From contig NZ_JAVJAN010000019.1 of NCBI RefSeq assembly GCF_031344075.1, positions 4,636-68,635 on the forward strand: a DNA stretch of 64,000 nucleotides, read 5' to 3'. The notes beneath the pieces are model-generated. The model had not been told where the DNA came from. It made no database searches and worked only from the letters and a program-made list of their open reading frames with translations. Below, piece after piece: positions 18,964-28,762 of the stretch (position 1 is the stretch's first letter; the number at the start of each line of letters is the position of its first letter). The translations under genes and the position numbers were made by a program. Source of the stretch: Clostridium aquiflavi. Its GTDB lineage: Bacteria; Bacillota; Clostridia; Clostridiales; Clostridiaceae.

Positions 18964-20622
18964 TTAAATTCCTTGTTGCATACAAGTCCTTAAATCATCA
19001 TCAGGTTCACTTATTAATTGTAGATTAAATGTATCAACTAAATATTGTAGTACATTAGGGCTAAAGAATGCGGGTAAAGTTGGTCCAACAAATATTCCTT
19101 TTATGCCTAATGAAAGTAATGCTAAAAGGTCAGCAACTGCTTTTTGTTCATACCAAGATAAAATTATTGAAAGTGGTAATCCATTTACATCTGTATCAAA
19201 AGCATCTGCAAGTGCTGTTGCAATTCTAACTGCTGAATATGCATCGTTACATTGACCAACATCTAACAATCTTGGAAGTCCTGCAACTTCTCCAAAATCC
19301 AGCTTATTAAATCTATATTTTCCACATGCAAGAGTAAGAATTATACAATCTTTTGGAACTTTCTCTGCAAATTCAGTATAATAATTTCTTCCTGGTCTTG
19401 CCCCATCACATCCTCCAATTAAGAAGAAGTGTCTAACTTTTCCATCCTTAACTGCATTTACTATTGTTTCTGCATTACTTAAAGTTGCATGATGCCCAAA
19501 ACCCACTAATATTTCATGTGGTTCTTCTGACTCTTTAAATCCACCAAGTTCTAATGCCTTTTCTATTATCTCTGTAAAATCTTTGTAGCCATCCTTCTCT
19601 GCCTTTATATACTTTACTCCATCCCAGCCAACTACACTTGTAGTAAATATTCTATCCTTATATGTTTCCCTAGGTCTCATAAGACAATTTGTAGTCATAA
19701 GAATACATCCTGGAATACCATCGAATTCCTTTTGTTGATCCTGCCAAGCTCCACCATAATTACCAACAAGATGTTTATATTTCTTAAGTCCTGGATATCC
19801 ATGGCTAGGTATCATTTCCCCATGAGTATATATGTTAATTCCTTTTCCTTCTGTTTGCTTAAGTAGCATTTCTAAATCTCTTAAATCATGACCAGAAACA
19901 ATTATAAATGGTCCTTTCTTAATATGTACATTAACCTTGTGTGGCGTTGGATTTTTATAAGTTTCAGTATTAGCTTCATCTAATTTTTTCATAACTGCTA
20001 CACTCATATCTCCAGTTCTCATTGTCATTCTAATTAGTTCTTCAACACTTAAATTACCATTTGTTGTACACTCTAGTCCTCTAAAATAAAAGTTATCAAC
20101 TTGATCATCATTATAACCTAAAAATCTAGCTTGATGACCATAAGCACTTATACCTTTTAATCCATAAATAATTGTTTGCCTAAGTGATCTTACATCTGCA
20201 TCTATATTTTGATCAAACATAATTCCAGCTTTTTTAGAGTCTTTAAGCATTTCTTCCTTAGTTTTAGTTAAATCATAAGTTGCTTCTTCTGGATATTCCT
20301 TATCATTCCCTACTTTATTTCTCAATTCTTCTTTGATTTTTTGAGAATCTCTAAGCATTTCAACATGAACTTCTGCATCAAAATTAACATTAGTAAGTGT
20401 CGTAAATAATGAATTTTCTACGAATCTAACAATATTCTTATCTATGTTTTCTCCCTTTTCTATAAGTTCCATTGCATAAACACTTATACCTTTACATTGG
20501 TATATAAGTAAATCTTGAAGATTAGCTACTTCAGGTGTCTTTCCACATACACCTAATTTAGTACAACCTTTTCCCCCTGCTGTTTGTTCGCATTGATAAC
20601 AAAACATTGGATTTTCTTCCAT
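18964..20622 (-). CDS. hcp: hydroxylamine reductase (hybrid-cluster protein)
   Basis: This 552-residue protein has the N-terminal Cys pattern of the cubane cluster (C8, C11, C20, C26 in FCYQCEQTAGGKGC and GVCG). It also has hybrid-cluster ligand regions further on (HGEMIPSHGYPG, TTNCLM, VVGWDGVKY, GCDGARPGRNYYTEF, LACGKYRFNKLDFG). It reduces hydroxylamine in vitro and is widely linked to NO detoxification and protein S-nitrosylation in anaerobes. No hcr reductase gene is adjacent. The ATG has an AGGAGTG site. The gene is flanked by terminators and is probably monocistronic. Confidence 0.95.
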   Translation of the reverse strand: MEENPMFCYQCEQTAGGKGCTKLGVCGKTPEVANLQDLLIYQCKGISVYAMELIEKGENIDKNIVRFVENSLFTTLTNVNFDAEVHVEMLRDSQKIKEELRNKVGNDKEYPEEATYDLTKTKEEMLKDSKKAGIMFDQNIDADVRSLRQTIIYGLKGISAYGHQARFLGYNDDQVDNFYFRGLECTTNGNLSVEELIRMTMRTGDMSVAVMKKLDEANTETYKNPTPHKVNVHIKKGPFIIVSGHDLRDLEMLLKQTEGKGINIYTHGEMIPSHGYPGLKKYKHLVGNYGGAWQDQQKEFDGIPGCILMTTNCLMRPRETYKDRIFTTSVVGWDGVKYIKAEKDGYKDFTEIIEKALELGGFKESEEPHEILVGFGHHATLSNAETIVNAVKDGKVRHFFLIGGCDGARPGRNYYTEFAEKVPKDCIILTLACGKYRFNKLDFGEVAGLPRLLDVGQCNDAYSAVRIATALADAFDTDVNGLPLSIILSWYEQKAVADLLALLSLGIKGIFVGPTLPAFFSPNVLQYLVDTFNLQLISEPDDDLRTCMQQGI

Positions 20623-20707
20623 AACATATCACTCCTATTAAAATTAGTCTATCTTAATTGTTTCACTTAATAATAATTAATATGTACTTATTTCTATTTT
20701 TATAAAA

Positions 20708-20749
20708 AAAATCTTTAACAATACTCTAAATGAACATTGTCAAAGATTT
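20708..20749 (-). terminator. terminator after the TPR gene
   Basis: A stem of about 14 bp (AAATCTTTGACAAT with ATTGTTAAAGATTT, one G-U pair) is followed by eight T on the minus strand. Confidence 0.85.
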
Positions 20750-20841
20750 TATTATATTTGAAAATCTCAATATTTAAATTAAAACAAAACATATAAGTAG
20801 AAAATTATATACTTCTAACTTTAAAAACTTTCATAATTAAA

Positions 20842-21576
20842 TTAAAATTCTATAATCTCAGATACAATTCCTTGTTCCTTCATTTCCTCAATTGCACCTT
20901 TATATTCTTCTATTTGTGGTGCAATCTTAACTGCTTCTTCATAACAATATAATGCTTTCTTCTCATCATCAAAATGATGATAACAAGCTGCTAATTTATT
21001 AAGTAATAAATGATTGTTCTTGTTTATTTTTAGTGACATTTTGTAGTACTTAATAGCTAACTTATAGTTAAGACTAAACTTGTCATTTTCTTTAAACTCT
21101 AAAACATTTTCTCTATTCATATAGATATTTCCGATACACTCATATACAGTACACATTAAACTACTATAATTATGCTTTTCTTCTTCTGTAAATTCTTGTT
21201 CACCTTTTCTAAAATAATCTAATGCATTATCAATATCACCTAACTCTGCATAGCAAAACCCTATGTGAATAAGACTCAACGACTCCTTGCTAAGTTCATA
21301 ATATTCATCAAATAATTTAATTGCCTCATTAAAATTTCTTGAAGCTCTGTAAATAAGTCCTTTTATAAACATTGCATAATAATTCTTAGAATCAAATTCT
21401 AATGCTTTACTCGCAAAATATAATGACTTTTGAAGTTTTCCTTTTTTTAAATCACTCATAGCAATGTTGTTTAGAACTAATGAAAGTTCCTCTTCTGTTT
21501 TTATAATTCCGCCTGTTATATTTATCTTGTTTTCCTTTAAAAAATTATCTATTTTATCTTTTAAGTTTTCTTTCAT
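20842..21576 (-). CDS. tetratricopeptide-repeat protein
   Basis: This 244-residue soluble protein is built of TPR helix pairs (GKLQKSLYFASKALEFDSKN, then AIKLFDEYYELS, ALDYFRKGEQEF, AIKYYKMSLKIN, ALYCYEEAVKIA). The repeats form a protein-binding superhelix. It has no enzymatic domain, signal peptide or operon partner, so its partner is unknown. Confidence 0.8.
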   Translation of the reverse strand: MKENLKDKIDNFLKENKINITGGIIKTEEELSLVLNNIAMSDLKKGKLQKSLYFASKALEFDSKNYYAMFIKGLIYRASRNFNEAIKLFDEYYELSKESLSLIHIGFCYAELGDIDNALDYFRKGEQEFTEEEKHNYSSLMCTVYECIGNIYMNRENVLEFKENDKFSLNYKLAIKYYKMSLKINKNNHLLLNKLAACYHHFDDEKKALYCYEEAVKIAPQIEEYKGAIEEMKEQGIVSEIIEF

Positions 21577-21713
21577 TTCATCTACACCTACTTTGGTATT
21601 TAATTTTTAATTACATTTTAACATAAAAGTGAAATTTTTAGTGAATATATTATAAATAAAAGAAAATGAATATTATTTTACTTTTTAGTAAAACTATACT
21701 TGGAGGTGTTCTT

Positions 21714-22214
21714 ATGGTAAATCTAAGTATGAAAGAAAGAATGTTGTTGCAAGATGAAAAAAGTCATGAAGAATTATGTGTTGAAAAATACAATAGATAT
21801 TCTGATAAAGCTTGCGATGTAGAATTAAAAAATTTATTTTCAACATTAGCTCAAAAGGAACAACAACATTTAGATACTATTAATCAAATGTTAAGTGGAA
21901 GTGTTCCAAGTGTAAATCAAGGTCAACAATCTAATCAAAATCAAACTGCTAACCAAAATCAAACTTCTATGCAAAACATGAATATGAATAATGCTACTAA
22001 TTCTCAATTAACTCAAAATGATATTAGTAATGATAAAATGTTATGTCAAGATTCATTATCTACTGAAAAATATGTATCTTCTACCTATAATACAACTATA
22101 TTTGAATTTAAAGATAAAAATATGAGGCAAGTGTTAAATCATATTCAAAAAGAAGAACAAGAACATGGTGAACAACTATACAATTATATGAGTCAACATG
22201 GAATGTACAACTAA
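21714..22214 (+). CDS. spore coat protein, CotF / ferritin-like type
   Basis: The start is the ATG at 21714 behind TTGGAGGTG, giving 166 residues. The upstream in-frame ATG at 21666 lacks a site. Two similar helical halves (LLQDEKSHEELCVEKYNRYS and LCQDSLSTEKYVSSTYNT), each with EEQ/KEQxH helices (AQKEQQHLDTI, KEEQEHGEQLY), flank a Gln/Asn-rich linker (about residues 62-105). This is the CotF-like coat family of spore formers. It is expected in the spore coat and to be expressed late in sporulation, by family knowledge. Confidence 0.8.
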   Translation: MVNLSMKERMLLQDEKSHEELCVEKYNRYSDKACDVELKNLFSTLAQKEQQHLDTINQMLSGSVPSVNQGQQSNQNQTANQNQTSMQNMNMNNATNSQLTQNDISNDKMLCQDSLSTEKYVSSTYNTTIFEFKDKNMRQVLNHIQKEEQEHGEQLYNYMSQHGMYN

Positions 22215-22240
22215 TTAAACTAAGGCATAAATAAAATCAC

Positions 22241-22275
22241 AAAAATGGATTCAAGTAATCTGAATCCATTTTTAT
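22241..22275 (+). terminator. terminator of the coat-protein gene
   Basis: A 13-bp stem (AAAAATGGATTCA and its complement) with a T-run lies 27 bases after the stop codon. Confidence 0.8.
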
Positions 22276-22318
22276 TTAAAACCTAATTAATATTCTAAAA
22301 TAATTTCTTTATTCTAAT

Positions 22319-22777
22319 CTAGATCTCTACTTCAATTATGCTGTTTTGTTCATGTTCAATTTCTTTTAAAGCTTCAATACATATAATATAATACTTATGT
22401 TCATATTTTTCTTTATTAAGCATTACTTTTGTATGTATGTTTGAAAAAGACTTTACTACTATAATAATAAATGCAAGCAATATAGCTAATGTCATAATTG
22501 GTCTGTTAGAATATTGTGTGGAAATTCCTCCTAAAAAAGCAACTACAGCTATCATAAATATATTTAAGTAATATTTTTCTGAATATGCCCTACAAGATAT
22601 AAATCTCTCATTTAAATATGCCTTTTCTAAATCTATGTCCAAATTTTTATTTTTTAAATAATCATTCTTTACTCTTTCATACATTTGTCTAATATCTTTA
22701 TCACTGTCTTTGTATTTAACATAGTCTAAATGTATATTACCAAATGGTCTATTTCCAATTGCATGTTTTCCTCTCAT
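22319..22777 (-). CDS. small two-helix membrane protein, unknown function
   Basis: I start at ATG 22777 (MRGKHAIG), served by GGAGATGGAGAG, giving 152 residues. A charged N-terminal 80 residues precedes two membrane helices (about residues 81-100 and 107-125) and a cytoplasmic charged tail. I do not recognise the family. It follows the deaminase gene by 105 bases on the same strand and may be co-transcribed with it. A membrane partner for an effector enzyme is one idea, and nothing in the sequence proves it. Confidence 0.6.
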   Translation of the reverse strand: MRGKHAIGNRPFGNIHLDYVKYKDSDKDIRQMYERVKNDYLKNKNLDIDLEKAYLNERFISCRAYSEKYYLNIFMIAVVAFLGGISTQYSNRPIMTLAILLAFIIIVVKSFSNIHTKVMLNKEKYEHKYYIICIEALKEIEHEQNSIIEVEI

Positions 22778-22882
22778 CTCTCCATCTCCTATATATAACA
22801 CTTTTACTATATTATGTATTATTTTTATAAAAAAATAAAGAGGTAAATATAGAAAATTAATTTCTATAAATACATCTAATTT

Positions 22883-24073
22883 CTACTCTCCATATTTTTT
22901 GCTGTATTTGACTTCAACTTTTATATTAGGATACTTTTTACAAAACTGGCTAATTACATAATAGCAGCTTGGACACGGCTCTAATTTAGTATATAAAATA
23001 AGAGTACCCTCATCTTTCAAGGCTTTCTTCTCTATTTGTCTATGTATTTCTTCAAATATCTTTTTTTCACTATCATTAACTCTGTTATATCCTATTCCTA
23101 AATTACCAAGCTTATTAACTTTACTACTTTTAAAAGTTGCATTTTCTAATAAAGTTACCTTGCAATAGTTCTTTATATCATTACTTCCGCTTATTGCTTT
23201 AAACTCTTTATTATCATATGTTGCTACAGCTATATTTATAGAATCCTGCAAAGCCTTACTTTGATTTATTTTAAAAGTTGATTTTTCTTTTTCATCAACT
23301 TCCATATATTTATGTATGTTCTTTATTAAACGTTGCATTCTTGGTATATTACTACTTAAATAATCATGATATTCTACAGAACCTTTCTTCGCTACAATGT
23401 GCTCATAATTTATTTTTTTAGGTATTTCTATAGATATTGTTTTAGTCTTAGACTCAACATTATACTTTTCTTTCACATTTTCATTTTTAATAAGAACCAT
23501 TTTTTTTAATAATTCAATATCTTTTGCATAAAGATATTCCTTATTTATTTCTTTTTCTAAATTCTCTAATCTGATCTTACCTTCTATACTTATGATTCCA
23601 GATATATCATCTTTTATTTCTTCTATAGCCTTTATTATATCTTCAACATTATCTTGAAGACTAAATTCTCGTTCATATTCAATTCTATCTATGTTTAATT
23701 TCTTTATTGCACTTATTTTTTCACACAACCTATTATGCTCATTTTTAAATAATATCATCTTTTTTATATAATCAATTAAATCGCTAGTATCATAAACTTT
23801 ATAAGTAATTTCAGGATTATTAATATATGTATGTAAAATCTCTATTACACTATTATCTACTTGAAAATTTTTAACAAGATCCTCTTTAAATTTTTCTTCA
23901 TCAAACTCATTTATTTCATATCCTTCTTTTTTCAATGCATCTTTAAATTCATCTAAATTATTTATCTTAATCCGATTTTTCTTTATCTTCTTTGATAAAG
24001 TATTTATTTGAATCTCTTCTGCAATACTTCGAGTATTGCCTCTTAAAGAATTAAAAACTTTCTTTTCCTGCAC
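22883..24073 (-). CDS. predicted nucleic-acid/nucleotide deaminase with long helical N-terminus
   Basis: The start is probably GTG 24073 behind GGGAGGAG (396 residues). Residues 1 to about 260 are charged and helical, without a known domain. The C-terminal about 130 residues look like a zinc deaminase of the bacterial toxin-type superfamily: NDSEKKIFEEI, matching an [HCD]xE motif, then TLILYTKLEPCPSCYYVISQF with PCxxC, then KYPNIKVEV. In that superfamily this fold occurs in polymorphic toxins and conflict systems, with DNA, RNA or nucleotides as targets. No secretion leader or toxin repeats are present, so it acts inside the cell if active. The target is unknown. Confidence 0.65.
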   Translation of the reverse strand: MQEKKVFNSLRGNTRSIAEEIQINTLSKKIKKNRIKINNLDEFKDALKKEGYEINEFDEEKFKEDLVKNFQVDNSVIEILHTYINNPEITYKVYDTSDLIDYIKKMILFKNEHNRLCEKISAIKKLNIDRIEYEREFSLQDNVEDIIKAIEEIKDDISGIISIEGKIRLENLEKEINKEYLYAKDIELLKKMVLIKNENVKEKYNVESKTKTISIEIPKKINYEHIVAKKGSVEYHDYLSSNIPRMQRLIKNIHKYMEVDEKEKSTFKINQSKALQDSINIAVATYDNKEFKAISGSNDIKNYCKVTLLENATFKSSKVNKLGNLGIGYNRVNDSEKKIFEEIHRQIEKKALKDEGTLILYTKLEPCPSCYYVISQFCKKYPNIKVEVKYSKKYGE

Positions 24074-24257
24074 AATAACTCCTCCCAATTAACGTTTTTT
24101 AGTACATATTTCTTATCTTATGAATAAGATTTCAGAGAATATACCAAATTATATTATACATTTTATTTTATAGTATGCAATTACAACTGATGTACTTAAC
24201 CATATCATGTTCGATTTTATGTTTTCACCATACTGTATACTTAGTTATTTATTACAT

Positions 24258-24314
24258 AAAAACACTCTCCTTTCAAAGTTATAGATTTTTAATCTTCCAC
24301 TTTAAGGAGAGCAT
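24258..24314 (-). terminator. probable terminator downstream of the acetyltransferase gene
   Basis: CTCTCCTT (24265-24272) pairs with AAGGAGAG (24304-24311), with a small inner stem (AGATT with AATCT). The minus strand continues TGTTTTTATG. The rest of the 24074-24395 gap is AT-rich and shows no gene. Confidence 0.55.
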
Positions 24315-24395
24315 ATGATTTTTTAATAATATGATCTTGGTATATATTATTAAGTTATTATTTATAAATTGAAATCAATTAATTTAACTTAAATT

Positions 24396-25604
24396 TTAAA
24401 AATAATCTGAAAAATATGGTGACTGCTGTTCTATTGCATCTTCCAACATATCTACAGTCTTAGAACTACACACAATACGTCCAATTCTATGCAGATAATC
24501 TGGGCGTTTATATCCTAATAACATAGTTGTCATAGTTTGAATATCTATTCTATCTGTAGTTTTTTCTACTGAATGAACCACCTTACCTTTTCCATCATTT
24601 GAAATTTTCAATGTAAATGTTCCTTGATTCCAAGCAAGCAATGGATCACTAAGTGTAAATGTCCATTCACGCTCTATAGTATCAGCCTTAAAAGGATATT
24701 CTTCAATAAAATGTTCAAAATCAACAATTCTAGCCATAAAATATGGTGAAATAATTTCTTTTATATCAGCATCCTCCAATAAAAATGCTAATGGCTCATC
24801 TGTAAATGTATTTCCTACGACCTTTGAAATCATAGAAAAATGAGCACTTACAAAGTTCCATAATCCTATTCTTGCATCTTCATTAACAAATATCATATCT
24901 TTAATATGAAAAACATCATCAGCTATCCAATATATTACATATCCATCTGGTTTATCATCTTCATTGTAATATACTGCAGCCATTATATCATCTGTATCCC
25001 ACAACCAATATTCATTCCAAGCCAGACTATCTCTCAATAGCGCACCGTGTGTCAAATAAGCAAATCTATTATAGGCTTCTTTCACTTGGTCACTATCTAT
25101 ATGAACACGTCTCACATCTCCAGCTACTTGCCGATTTTTTGGCAACTGATAATCATTAATTTCATATGTGATTTTATCAGATATTATTTCCCATCCCTTC
25201 CTGCGATAATAAGGAATAGAATATGGGTATAAATAAGATATAAATTGTTTACGTTCTTTCATATTGTATAATGATTGATACAATAGTTTATGCATTAGCC
25301 CTTGATTTGAGTACTCCGGATAAGTTCCAACACCAGTAAGACCACCCATATCATATGTGCAATTAAAAATACGAACTTTCATAGGATAAACAGCCACCTG
25401 TGAAATTAGATTATCTCCATCAAACCACCCTAATACATCTGCCTGTTTCAATGTTGGTGATTTAGCACGAATAATTTCTTTATCTTGCCAACCAATTTGA
25501 TTCAGTTCGTGTTCAGTGACTTGAAAAACATATCTTAATAACTGGTTATATTGCTCAAGATGTTCTATTCCAATACTTTTTAACTTTAATTGTTTTTTAT
25601 TCAT
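24396..25604 (-). CDS. Eis-like GNAT N-acetyltransferase
   Basis: At 402 residues this equals the length of mycobacterial Eis. It has an N-terminal GNAT domain with the acetyl-CoA loop (GVGTYPEYSNQGLMHKLL, about residues 91-108), a second GNAT-like domain, and an SCP2-like C-terminal domain ending in a free Phe carboxylate (SPYFSDYF). In Eis that carboxylate is the general base. Relatives acetylate amines such as aminoglycosides or lysines; the substrate here is unknown. The ATG follows AAAGGAG. It may share a transcript with the MFS gene upstream (131-base gap). Confidence 0.85.
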   Translation of the reverse strand: MNKKQLKLKSIGIEHLEQYNQLLRYVFQVTEHELNQIGWQDKEIIRAKSPTLKQADVLGWFDGDNLISQVAVYPMKVRIFNCTYDMGGLTGVGTYPEYSNQGLMHKLLYQSLYNMKERKQFISYLYPYSIPYYRRKGWEIISDKITYEINDYQLPKNRQVAGDVRRVHIDSDQVKEAYNRFAYLTHGALLRDSLAWNEYWLWDTDDIMAAVYYNEDDKPDGYVIYWIADDVFHIKDMIFVNEDARIGLWNFVSAHFSMISKVVGNTFTDEPLAFLLEDADIKEIISPYFMARIVDFEHFIEEYPFKADTIEREWTFTLSDPLLAWNQGTFTLKISNDGKGKVVHSVEKTTDRIDIQTMTTMLLGYKRPDYLHRIGRIVCSSKTVDMLEDAIEQQSPYFSDYF

Positions 25605-25735
25605 ATAATATTACTCCTTTAACCAAATTCCGTTTATCTTACTATTGATTATAACATATCTATGAATATCAAATTATTAAAAATCCCAAAAGCACATTAT
25701 TTAACTCATATTCTTTATATTATTTGAAAGTTTTA

Positions 25736-26974
25736 TTATTTTTGTAAATTTAAACTCTTATTTGATAATTTTTTAGTGTTTGATTGCACATCTTTTTGTA
25801 TTTCATCCTTTTCTATATCTTCATTAGATACAGGTAATTTTCTTGCCAAAATCACTGCAAAAATAGGCATTACTATTAAAGTACATAGTGCTGTGTGTAT
25901 ACCATAGTTATCCGAAACCCATCCAAGTATCGGTGATACAACACCACCCATGGTAACTCCTAATCCCATTGTTACCCCTGAAGCTAGTCCAACATGATTA
26001 GGCAAATACTTTTGTCCAAGTGCTATCATTGGGCTATATGGCATATATAAGAAAAATCCTAATGGAATCAATATTATAGTAACTATTATTGGATTTTTTA
26101 CACTTAGAAAAGCTATTAATAGTGGTAATAAACAAGAATAACCCATTATTATCACCTTTTTATTTCCAGCCTTATCAGCAAGTTTTCCTGAAAATAATGT
26201 TCCAACTGCTCCAACAACAATTAATGTAGATAATGCTATACTTCCATGTACTTCTGATTGATTTAATACATGTACAAAATAAAGTGCTAAAAATGTATTA
26301 AGTCCGAAAAATACTGTGGATCTGCAAAGAAGTGTAAGTGTTAATCTTCCAAAAGCACCCCACTGATCAACTTTTACTACTTCTTCATTTCTTATACAAT
26401 TGCCTTCCTTAACTAATTCATTTTCATTTTTAGAAAAATATCTTGATTCGTATAAAAGTATTAGTCCCATTATTATTGCAGGAATACACAATATTATAGT
26501 TCCCTTTAAGCCCCAGATTGATAAAATTACTGTTGTTATTATTGGCCCTACTGCAAAACCAATATTTCCACCTGCTGCAAATTGACTCACTGCAGTTGTT
26601 TTATTTTCACCTGAAAATTTATTTGTAAGCCTAGCACCTTCTGGATGATATAATGCTATTCCTACTCCACTTAAAGCTACTAAAGCAAATATCATATTAT
26701 AACTACTTGTAACTCCTGATACTCCAATTCCTATACCACCTAGCAGTACACCTGTTCCAAGTGCCCAAGGAAGCGAAATTTTATCTGCATAAATTCCAAA
26801 TAGAGGTTGTATTATTGATGAGCTTGCATTGGCTGCAAAAATTAAGAATGCTGCTGCTGCATAACTTAAGTTTTTCTCTGATATAAGAAATGGTAACATT
26901 GCTGGTAATGCTCCTTGATAAATGTCTGTTACTAAATGTCCAGCTGCAAATAGTCTTATAAATTTTTTGTTCAT
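25736..26974 (-). CDS. MFS transporter, fosmidomycin-resistance (Fsr) type
   Basis: I start at ATG 26974 (MNKKFIRLF), because AGAAGG precedes it, giving 412 residues. There are twelve hydrophobic segments, MFS loop motifs (FGIYADKISLPWALG and GKLADKAGNKKVI), and the N-terminal HLVTDIYQGALPAMLPFLI typical of Fsr-like exporters. It exports small drugs or metabolites; the substrate is not known. It is divergent from a LysR regulator that probably controls it. Confidence 0.85.
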   Translation of the reverse strand: MNKKFIRLFAAGHLVTDIYQGALPAMLPFLISEKNLSYAAAAFLIFAANASSSIIQPLFGIYADKISLPWALGTGVLLGGIGIGVSGVTSSYNMIFALVALSGVGIALYHPEGARLTNKFSGENKTTAVSQFAAGGNIGFAVGPIITTVILSIWGLKGTIILCIPAIIMGLILLYESRYFSKNENELVKEGNCIRNEEVVKVDQWGAFGRLTLTLLCRSTVFFGLNTFLALYFVHVLNQSEVHGSIALSTLIVVGAVGTLFSGKLADKAGNKKVIIMGYSCLLPLLIAFLSVKNPIIVTIILIPLGFFLYMPYSPMIALGQKYLPNHVGLASGVTMGLGVTMGGVVSPILGWVSDNYGIHTALCTLIVMPIFAVILARKLPVSNEDIEKDEIQKDVQSNTKKLSNKSLNLQK

Positions 26975-27141
26975 ATTAAACCTTCTTTTCATGTAAGTTT
27001 ATATTTTTAAGTAATTTTGTATTATTTATCTTTACTTGTAAAAATATAATTTATTCCTTATTATTATATCAAGAGAAAATCTATATTTAAAATACATATT
27101 AGGAATAGATCTATACTTAAAAAATATGAATAGATAGGTGA

Positions 27142-28047
27142 ATGATGATGGATATAAGACAGCTTAGATATTTTTTAACCATAGCTGAAGAAGGTCATAT
27201 AACAGCAGCAGCTAAAAAACTAAATATTTCCCAACCACCTTTAAGCAAACAACTTAAATTACTAGAAGAAGAACTTGGAGTAACATTGTTCAATAGAACG
27301 AGTAGAAGTTTAGAATTAACAGACGCTGGTATTTTGCTTCAAAATAAATCTTCGCAACTCCTTGAGTTGTATAAATCAACGGTTAATGAAATAAAGAATT
27401 TTAATGATGGAATAGAAGGAACACTAGGTATCGGAACAGTTTGTTCTTCAGGAATTAATATTTTGCCACAAAAAATAAAGGAATTTTGTAAACAACATCC
27501 TAAAATAGATTATGAAATATATGAGGGCAATAGTTTTAAAATAATGGAACTATTAAATAATGGACTAATTGATGTTGGATTTGTGAGAGAACCATTTAAT
27601 CTATCACTATATAATTCATTTGTAATTAAAGATAATCTTGAAAATAACTTAAATGACTATTTTGTTACAATTGCAAAATCTAAATTCTATGATTCCATAG
27701 AAAGTAACACTATTCTCATTAAAGAATTAAAAGATAAGCCATTAATAATTAATCGAAGATACGATGATGTTATAAAAAGTGCTTGTAATAAAGCAGGCTT
27801 TGAACCACAGATAATATGTAAAAATGATGATATTATTACATCTTTAAGTTGGGCCGAAGCTGGAATTGGAATTTCTATTTTACCTCTTACTGCTTCTAAT
27901 ATCTTACCAAATGTTAATCTAAAAATAAAAAAGATAATAGAACCATCAATTGAGTCATATTTAAGATTAATTTGGACTAAAAATAAACCTCTATCAAATA
28001 TTTCACGTAATTTTATAGAAATGTTTGATAAAAATATTTTTAATTAA
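27142..28047 (+). CDS. LysR-family transcriptional regulator
   Basis: This 301-residue protein has an N-terminal winged HTH (RQLRYFLTIAEEGHITAAAK, then KQLKLLEEELGVTLFNRTSR) and a type 2 periplasmic-binding effector domain. The start may be any of three consecutive ATG codons at 27142-27150 behind TAGGTG. It is divergent from the MFS exporter with 167 bases between the starts, the usual LysR arrangement for controlling the neighbour. The effector is unknown. Confidence 0.92.
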   Translation: MMMDIRQLRYFLTIAEEGHITAAAKKLNISQPPLSKQLKLLEEELGVTLFNRTSRSLELTDAGILLQNKSSQLLELYKSTVNEIKNFNDGIEGTLGIGTVCSSGINILPQKIKEFCKQHPKIDYEIYEGNSFKIMELLNNGLIDVGFVREPFNLSLYNSFVIKDNLENNLNDYFVTIAKSKFYDSIESNTILIKELKDKPLIINRRYDDVIKSACNKAGFEPQIICKNDDIITSLSWAEAGIGISILPLTASNILPNVNLKIKKIIEPSIESYLRLIWTKNKPLSNISRNFIEMFDKNIFN

Positions 28048-28124
28048 TCTAGATTAACTCCTTTTTTTAGATACTATAAATAATGGTATTATAAATAGAC
28101 TCACTTATAGTAAGATTGATTGCC

Positions 28125-28157
28125 GTCTTTGAAATATGATGAAGGACTTTTTTTATT
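28125..28157 (+). terminator. weak terminator after the LysR gene
   Basis: A six-base stem (GTCTTT with AAGGAC, one G-T pair) is followed by TTTTTTT. Confidence 0.5.
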
Positions 28158-28231
28158 TATTTTTTAACTTGTCTATAATTTTACTATTATTTTGTTATGT
28201 TATCTATATTTCTTAAATATTGTAATATTTC

Positions 28232-28612
28232 TTATACAATGTTATTTAAAAAAATACCAATAGCAGTAACTATTATACTTACAATCATTAATATTGCTAC
28301 GTTTGAAATCGCAAGTACGATAGGATGATTTCTCATAAACATTTGATATTTATTTATTTTAATTTCTTCTTCATATACATCAAATATTTTATTTCTACCA
28401 TTGATAATGCTCATTCCTATTTTATAACATAAACCAATATTTAAAAACTGAATAATAAGTAAGAATTTTGTAAATACAGCTATTGTTGTAAATATAATTG
28501 CTAATATTATTATCCCTTCAAAAACTTTCTTAGGTGTAACAAAAGACATTCCTGTCAAAACTAGAAAAAGTACTACTTGAAATTGAATCCATACTGGCAT
28601 TTCCTTTCTCAC
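28232..28612 (-). CDS. small membrane protein, unknown function
   Basis: This 126-residue protein has four hydrophobic segments (about residues 8-24, 31-52, 53-68, and 99-122 at the C-terminus) and a charged loop (NGRNKIFDVYEEEIKINKYQ). I do not recognise a family. The start is unclear: GTG 28612 has little ribosome site, and ATG 28600 sits right against AGAAAGGAA. It is monocistronic. Confidence 0.5.
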   Translation of the reverse strand: MRKEMPVWIQFQVVLFLVLTGMSFVTPKKVFEGIIILAIIFTTIAVFTKFLLIIQFLNIGLCYKIGMSIINGRNKIFDVYEEEIKINKYQMFMRNHPIVLAISNVAILMIVSIIVTAIGIFLNNIV

Positions 28613-28762
28613 TTTCTATATTTTCTTAAATTCTACAAATAATTATTTAAATAATCTGCTAAAGCTCTATTAACTATTTCACTTATAAAAATATTATCAT
28701 GATTTAAAATAAGAATTTTATTTATATTAGATACACCTCTTTTATTATTTTAATGAAATTTC

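Noticed and set aside
27085..27110. ATTTAAAATACAT between the MFS and LysR genes as a repeat copy
   Set aside because: It needs a gap and loses similarity after 13 bases.
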